Origin: Deltaproteobacteria bacterium
GTDB taxonomy: Bacteria > Myxococcota_A > UBA796 > GCA-2862545
NCBI GenBank assembly: GCA_006226595.1
Contig: SBGP01000095.1
Span: 248,001 to 312,000, forward strand
DNA: 64,000 nucleotides
Direction: 5' to 3'
Shown here: in pieces, positions 59,520 through 64,000 of the stretch
Layout of the letters: the number at the start of each line of letters is the position of its first letter
Numbering within the stretch: the stretch's first letter is position 1
The notes under the pieces: generated by a model
Told to the model about the DNA's origin: nothing
Databases searched by the model: none
Seen by the model: only the letters and a program-made list of their open reading frames with translations
Position numbers and translations under genes: made by a program

Positions 59520-60890
59520 TTGGAGGACCCCTCGACGCTGCCTAGACCGACGACCCTGCTCCGCCACCTGATGGGCGGCGCACTGGGCATCGCGATCTCC
59601 CAGGCTGCCTGGGCGGCTGGCGGTGGCGGTCACGGCCCCGCCGCCGAAGGCGAAGACCCGATGTTGCTCGTGGTCTTCGTCGTGCTCGCCGTGGGCGTGG
59701 CCTACGTGGCGACGCACACCATCGTCGAGCGCCTGCACCGTCGCTACCTGTTCGTCAGCGGCATCGAGTACATCCTGCTCGGCGTGCTCCTCGGCCCCTA
59801 CGTCCCCGGCGTACACGCGTTCGAGGACATGACCGGCCTGTCGCCGATCATCGCGCTCGGCGTCGGCTGGGTCGGCCTCGTCTACGGCATGGACCTCAAC
59901 CTGCGCGAGCTGGTCGAGGCCCGCGACAGCTCCGCGTGGCTCGGCACGATCGAGGCCGGACTCACCCTGTGCCTGGTGACCCTGTTCTCGCACGAGATCC
60001 TCGCGGGAGGCTTCCTCGGGCCGATCACCGGCGAGCAGGCGTGGATCTGCGCCGGGGTGCTCGGCTGTACCGCGGCTGCCGGCAGCAGCTCGGCCGTCGA
60101 CCTGCTCGAGCAGTACCACTCACGCCCCGACGGCCTGATTCCCACGCTGCGTCGCGCCTCGCGCGTCGGCGACCTGATCTCGATCGGCGCGTTCGGTGTG
60201 CTGTTCGCGACCTACCACCAGGGCCTGTCGAACACCCCGCGTCCGCTGGTCGCGAGCGAGTGGTTCCTGATCACCATCGTCACCGGCGCCGTGCTCGGCA
60301 TGCTGTTCACGGTGTTCCTCGGCGAGCACGAAGGCGAGGACGACAACCAGTCCTTCCTGGCCATGGTCGGCATCATCGCGCTGGCCTGCGGCGCGGCCTT
60401 CTTCCTCAACCTCACGCCGCTGCTCGTCAACCTCGTGCTCGGCGTGGTCCTCGTGAACACGAGCCGCGTGGGCGAGCAGATCCGCAACTCGCTGCAGTCG
60501 TCGAGCAAGCCGCTGACCCTGCTGCTGCTCATCTTCGCCGGCGCGAAGTGGACGCCGGTCGAGGTCATCCCGGCCGTGGGCCTGGCGCTGTCGTACCTGG
60601 CGCTGCGCACCGCCGCGAAGATCTTCAGCGCGTGGCTCGCGTCGCTTGGCCGCGACCTTCGCCGCGACCTGTTCCGTGGGCTCATGGCCCAGGGCGACGT
60701 CGCCATCGCGATGGCCCTGTCCTTCCGCCTCGTCTACGAAGGCCCCGCCGTGGACCTCGCGTACAACGCGATCCTGTTCTCGGTGGTGCTCAACGAGCTC
60801 ATCGCCCCGCGCATCCTCAACGGACTGCTCATCGACGCCGGCGAGCTTCGCCACGACGCGTGGCGGCCCGCTGGCACTGGAGAAGCCTGA
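59520..60890 (+). CDS. CPA2-like cation:proton antiporter
   Basis: About 456 residues from TTG 59520; an ATG at 59571 would give 439. The TTG stands 8 nt after TAAGAT (59506-59511) with no ribosome site between, as in other leaderless-type starts here. A signal-like first helix (GGALGIAISQAAWAAGGGG) is followed by about 12 membrane segments. The NhaA/KefB-type pattern is present (EYILLGVLLGPYVPG, CTAAAGSSSAVDLLEQ, RVGDLISIGAFGVLF). The next gene is TrkA. Exchange of K+ or Na+ for H+ is likely. Confidence 0.85.
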   Translation: MEDPSTLPRPTTLLRHLMGGALGIAISQAAWAAGGGGHGPAAEGEDPMLLVVFVVLAVGVAYVATHTIVERLHRRYLFVSGIEYILLGVLLGPYVPGVHAFEDMTGLSPIIALGVGWVGLVYGMDLNLRELVEARDSSAWLGTIEAGLTLCLVTLFSHEILAGGFLGPITGEQAWICAGVLGCTAAAGSSSAVDLLEQYHSRPDGLIPTLRRASRVGDLISIGAFGVLFATYHQGLSNTPRPLVASEWFLITIVTGAVLGMLFTVFLGEHEGEDDNQSFLAMVGIIALACGAAFFLNLTPLLVNLVLGVVLVNTSRVGEQIRNSLQSSSKPLTLLLLIFAGAKWTPVEVIPAVGLALSYLALRTAAKIFSAWLASLGRDLRRDLFRGLMAQGDVAIAMALSFRLVYEGPAVDLAYNAILFSVVLNELIAPRILNGLLIDAGELRHDAWRPAGTGEA

Positions 60891-62233
60891 TGTACGTCGT
60901 CGTGATCGGACTCGGTCAGGTCGGCCGACACGTGGTCAAGACCCTCGAGCGCTCGCGCCACGACGTGGTCGCCATCGACAACGACACCGAGAGCGTCGGG
61001 TACATCGACGAGCACCACGACGTGATGAGCCTGCAGGGCTACGGCGCGAGCTCCGATGTGCTCCGCCGGGCCGGTGCCGACCGAGCCGACCTCGTGGTCG
61101 CGTGCACCAACAACGACGAGGTCAACCTGATCGCGAGCCTCGCCGCACGCCGCATGGGCGCGAAGCGCGCCATCGCCCGCGTGCAGGGCAGCGAGTGGGC
61201 CGAGCGAGCCGAGGGCATCCGCTACGACCTGCTCGGCGTCGACGTCGTGATCAACCCGCTCGTGCTCGTCGCGCAGGAAATCGCGAAGATCGCGCGTTCC
61301 CACGGCGCACTCGAGGTCGTGGACCTGGCCAACGACCGCATCGAGCTCGTGCAGGTGCAGCTCGACGAGAACTGCCGGATGCTGCACAAGACGCTGGCCA
61401 AGCTGTCGCTGCCCAAGGACATCCTCATCGCCGCCATCGTGCGCGACGGCGACCTCGAGGTGCCCGGCGGCGCGGACGTTCTGCTGCCAGGCGACCGCAT
61501 CTACATGATCGGCAAGCAGAACCAGATGATGACCGCGGAGGACCTGTTCACCCGCGAGAGCGAGGCACGTCGCGTCGCCATCGTGGGCGGAGGCGTGGTC
61601 GGCGAGGCCCTGGCGCGCATGCTCATCGAAGACGGCGCCCACGTGATGATCATCGAGCAGGACAAGGCCCGCGCCAAGGAGCTCACCGCGTCGCTGCCCG
61701 GCGCGGAGCTGGTTCATGGCGACGGCACCGACCTCACCCAGCTCGAGGAAGAGGAGATCGGCAACTACGACCTGTTCGTCGCCGTCTCCGACGAGGACGA
61801 GGTCAACCTGATGGCCGGCCTGCTCGCAAAGCGCGCCGGCGCCCGCCGCACCGTCGCCCTGGTCCACCGCCCCGACTACTCCGAGATCTACAAGCAGCTC
61901 GGCATCGACGTGGTGCTCTCGCCGCGCGTCGTCGCCAGCGACCACATCCTCCGCTACAGCCGCGAGACCGAGCTCAAGAGCCTGACCATCCTCGAGGACG
62001 GCAAGGCCGAGGTGCTCGAGTTCATCGCCACCGCCGGCTCCCGCGGGGTGGGCGTGCCCATGCACCGCATCAACCTGCCGCGCGGCGCGCTGATCGGCGC
62101 GGTCGTGCACCGCGACCGGGTGATCATCCCGAAGGGCGACGACATCATCCACGAGGGCGACACGGTCATCCTCCTCACCAAGGCCTCCGCGCGTCCCGCG
62201 GTGGAGCGCCTGTTCAAGCAGCGCGCGCTTTGA
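60890..62233 (+). CDS. trkA: TrkA potassium-uptake regulator, double RCK
   Basis: A 447-residue protein starting in the previous stop (TGATG). Two RCK_N Rossmann units: YVVVIGLGQVGRHVVKTL...VVAIDNDTE (residue 1-) and RRVAIVGGGVVGEALARML...MIIEQDKARA (about 225-). Each has G-x-G-x-x-G and a terminal acidic residue for NAD(H). Each is followed by an RCK_C domain (VQVQLDENCRML, LEFIATAGSRGVG). This is the standard 450-residue TrkA, with NAD(H)-gated control of the TrkH channel coded next. Confidence 0.94.
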   Translation: MYVVVIGLGQVGRHVVKTLERSRHDVVAIDNDTESVGYIDEHHDVMSLQGYGASSDVLRRAGADRADLVVACTNNDEVNLIASLAARRMGAKRAIARVQGSEWAERAEGIRYDLLGVDVVINPLVLVAQEIAKIARSHGALEVVDLANDRIELVQVQLDENCRMLHKTLAKLSLPKDILIAAIVRDGDLEVPGGADVLLPGDRIYMIGKQNQMMTAEDLFTRESEARRVAIVGGGVVGEALARMLIEDGAHVMIIEQDKARAKELTASLPGAELVHGDGTDLTQLEEEEIGNYDLFVAVSDEDEVNLMAGLLAKRAGARRTVALVHRPDYSEIYKQLGIDVVLSPRVVASDHILRYSRETELKSLTILEDGKAEVLEFIATAGSRGVGVPMHRINLPRGALIGAVVHRDRVIIPKGDDIIHEGDTVILLTKASARPAVERLFKQRAL

Positions 62234-62273
62234 GGTAGGCCTGGGCCAGCGAACCACCAACTCCACGACCCAG

Positions 62274-63749
62274 ATGGTCGCCAAGCCCGTGGGCCTCGTG
62301 CTCACGGTCATGGGCGCCACTCAGGGCTTGTCGGCCGCCGTCGCGGAGATCGCGCACGTGCTCGGCAAGGAGCGCCGCCCGATCGACGAGGGCGCCGCGC
62401 TGTGGATGCTGCTGTGCATGGCCCTGACCATGGGTGCGGGGCTCGGGATGTACGCGTATGGCCGCCGGGCGCCGTCTCAGGCACTCAAGCGACGCGAGGC
62501 CACGCTGGTCGTCGCCGGGATCTGGCTCGCGATCAGCATCTTCGGAGCGCTGCCGCTGGTCGTCGACTCGGGCCTGTCCTACACCGACGCCTTCTTCGAG
62601 GCGGTGAGCGGGTTCACGACCACCGGCGCGACCATCGTCGGCAACATCGAGGGCACGCTGTCCACGCCGGTCCTCGTCTGGCGCTCGGCGATGCAGTGGC
62701 TCGGCGGCATGGGCATCGTCGTGCTCTTCGTCGCCGTGTTCCCGAACGTCGGCGTCGGCGCGAAGCACCTGTTCCAGTACGAGGCTCCGGGCCCGCCGAG
62801 TGCGGGTCTACAGCCGCGCATCGCCGAGACCTCGATGGTGCTCTGGCGCCTGTACCTGTTCTTCACGCTGGTCGAGATCGCCGTGCTCATGGCTCTCGGC
62901 ATGGACGGGTTCAACGCGCTGTGCCATTCGTTCACGACCATGAGCACCGGCGGGTTCTCGACCCTCGACAGCAGCGTCGGCGGGTTCGACAGTGCCGCGA
63001 TCGAGACCGTGATCGCCGTGTTCATGATCATCGCTGGGGTGAACTTCAGCCTGTACTACTCGGCGCTGCGGGGCCGCTCGTTCCGCCCGTTCCTCAAGTC
63101 CACCGAGTTCAAGGTCTACTTCGGGCTCGTGGTGATCACGACCGCCCTGCTCACGTGGCACATCCGCGGCGTGCACGACAACGACCTTCTCCAGGCGCTG
63201 CGCTACGCCTTCTTCATGGTCGCCACCACCATCACGAGCACGGGCTACGGCACCGATGACTACATGGCCTACCCCGGTCCAGGCCTGTTCCTGGTGCTGT
63301 TCTTGATGTTCGTCGGCGGCAGCGCCGGGTCGACGGCGGGCGGCATCAAGGTGGCGCGCGTCGCCGTGCTCACCAAGAACGCGTGGGCCCAGGTCCGCCA
63401 GGCCTTCCGCCCGAACCTGGTCCAGGTCGTGCGCTTCGACGGTCGCGCGGCCCCCGAGCGCATCCTCGCCGAGGCTGGCGCGTTCATCGTGCTGTTCTTC
63501 ATCTGCCTCGCCGCGGGCACCTTCATCGTGAGCTGGACCGACCACATTCCCGTCGAGGCCGCGTTCGGCGCGATGCTCTCCTGCTTCTCGAACATGGGCC
63601 CCGGGCCCTTCCACGTCACCGAGGCCGACAACTTCGCGGCGTACACCGACGTCGCCAAGCTCCTGTTCTCGCTCGCGATGATCCTCGGACGACTCGAGTT
63701 CTTCACCCTGCTCGCGCTGCTGGTGCCGGACTTCTGGAGGCGCGGATGA
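62274..63749 (+). CDS. trkH: TrkH potassium-uptake channel subunit
   Basis: A 491-residue channel protein. Four M-P-M units with the selectivity-filter glycines: GFTTTGAT, TMSTGGFS, TITSTGYGT and CFSNMGPG. The SAGSTAGGIKV loop is a TrkH hallmark. The gap of 40 bp to TrkA holds no obvious promoter. The next gene overlaps by 4 bp (ATGA). Uptake of K+ is driven by the TrkA-gated channel. Confidence 0.95.
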   Translation: MVAKPVGLVLTVMGATQGLSAAVAEIAHVLGKERRPIDEGAALWMLLCMALTMGAGLGMYAYGRRAPSQALKRREATLVVAGIWLAISIFGALPLVVDSGLSYTDAFFEAVSGFTTTGATIVGNIEGTLSTPVLVWRSAMQWLGGMGIVVLFVAVFPNVGVGAKHLFQYEAPGPPSAGLQPRIAETSMVLWRLYLFFTLVEIAVLMALGMDGFNALCHSFTTMSTGGFSTLDSSVGGFDSAAIETVIAVFMIIAGVNFSLYYSALRGRSFRPFLKSTEFKVYFGLVVITTALLTWHIRGVHDNDLLQALRYAFFMVATTITSTGYGTDDYMAYPGPGLFLVLFLMFVGGSAGSTAGGIKVARVAVLTKNAWAQVRQAFRPNLVQVVRFDGRAAPERILAEAGAFIVLFFICLAAGTFIVSWTDHIPVEAAFGAMLSCFSNMGPGPFHVTEADNFAAYTDVAKLLFSLAMILGRLEFFTLLALLVPDFWRRG

Positions 63750-64000
63750 GCAGCGGTCACGGCCATTCCCGCACCGACCCGCTGCGCAAGCTGGCGATCG
63801 TCGTCCTCCTCGTGGCCGGCGTCACCTGGCTGTACCGCTTCGGCGAGATCAAGCAGTCCGGCTTCGACCACACCGGCATGCTGGCCCTCGGCTTCGTCAT
63901 CCTCGGCGCCCATGCGGTCGGGGAGCTGGTCGAGGTCATCAAGCTCCCGCACATCACCGGCTACCTGATCGCCGGCATGCTGCTCGGCCCGTCCTTCGCG
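63746..64000 (+). CDS. cation:proton antiporter-like protein (5' part only)
   Basis: The first 85 codons run off the right edge. After SSGHGHSRTD the frame has two helices (KLAIVVLLVAGVTWLY, MLALGFVILGAHAVGEL), then IKLPHITGYLIAGMLLGPSF, the CPA2/KefB-like signature GYLxAGxLLGP. The start is at ATG 63746 in the TrkH stop. It would be the second antiporter of this operon. Completeness cannot be judged. Confidence 0.85.
   Translation, partial: MSSGHGHSRTDPLRKLAIVVLLVAGVTWLYRFGEIKQSGFDHTGMLALGFVILGAHAVGELVEVIKLPHITGYLIAGMLLGPSFA

Overview
The window is very GC-rich and densely coded. Many start codons overlap the previous stop (GTGA, TTGA, ATGA, TAGTG). It is full of predicted lipoproteins and secreted proteins with D-S-G-D-T or D-A-D-T linkers, and it carries Roadblock/LC7, caspase-like, WERRYG-type MerR and MoxR/BatA-type genes. 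This fits a Myxococcota (deltaproteobacterial) chromosome; the lineage is inferred from content, since no rRNA or other marker is present. No tRNA, rRNA, CRISPR array, complete insertion sequence or prophage was seen.

Layout. 1-5.7 kb: a truncated NtrC-type regulator, then a minus-strand operon of small secreted subunit, Ig-fold chaperone-like protein and large beta-rich envelope protein. 5.9-10.5 kb: a small secreted protein, then two lipoproteins and a caspase-like protease. 10.6-14.5 kb: small lipoproteins, then a plus-strand operon (phospholipase-A2-like lipoprotein, trypsin-like lipoprotein, membrane-anchored protein) behind an array of GTTCG/CGAAC half-sites. 14.5-19.3 kb: a minus-strand operon of a CX4CH protein, a five-haem cytochrome, a seven-repeat FG-GAP/UnbV lipoprotein and a three-domain parvulin lipoprotein. 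19.4-23.5 kb: a lipoprotein, an Old Yellow Enzyme, a lipoprotein endonuclease I with a long Asp/Ala/Thr tract, an aldo/keto reductase remnant, a thioesterase and a V4R-like protein.

23.7-27.0 kb is the most unusual region. A WERRYG-type MerR regulator is divergent from a Roadblock/LC7 protein, a membrane-anchored coiled-coil protein with two degenerate Roadblock-like domains, and a coiled-coil plus PAS protein that matches photoactive yellow protein (PYP) without gaps and keeps the PYP Tyr42, Glu46 and chromophore Cys69 equivalents. The shared promoter region carries two opposed arrays of 11-bp repeats. I read this as a candidate sensory, possibly light-responsive, module that I do not recognise as described.

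27.2-36 kb: a tiny zinc-finger protein, a lipoprotein, a 5'-truncated dihaem cytochrome remnant, two GT-C-like membrane proteins, paired outer-membrane barrel proteins, a Tat lipoprotein rich in His, a SUKH protein, an SDR enzyme and an acyltransferase. 36-51.7 kb: one long operon-like block of Gln/Gly-rich membrane protein, MoxR, DUF58, BatA-like and double-vWA proteins, then an ABC exporter set (two permeases, ATPase, GldG-like partner), interrupted by a repeat patch holding a fragment of an S23-type four-helix-bundle gene. 51.7-64 kb: membrane proteins, a TDP2-like phosphodiesterase, a double cyclic-nucleotide-binding protein overlapping a dicarboxylate/amino-acid symporter, an acyltransferase/epimerase pair, and a cation-transport operon (antiporter, TrkA, TrkH, second antiporter running off the edge).
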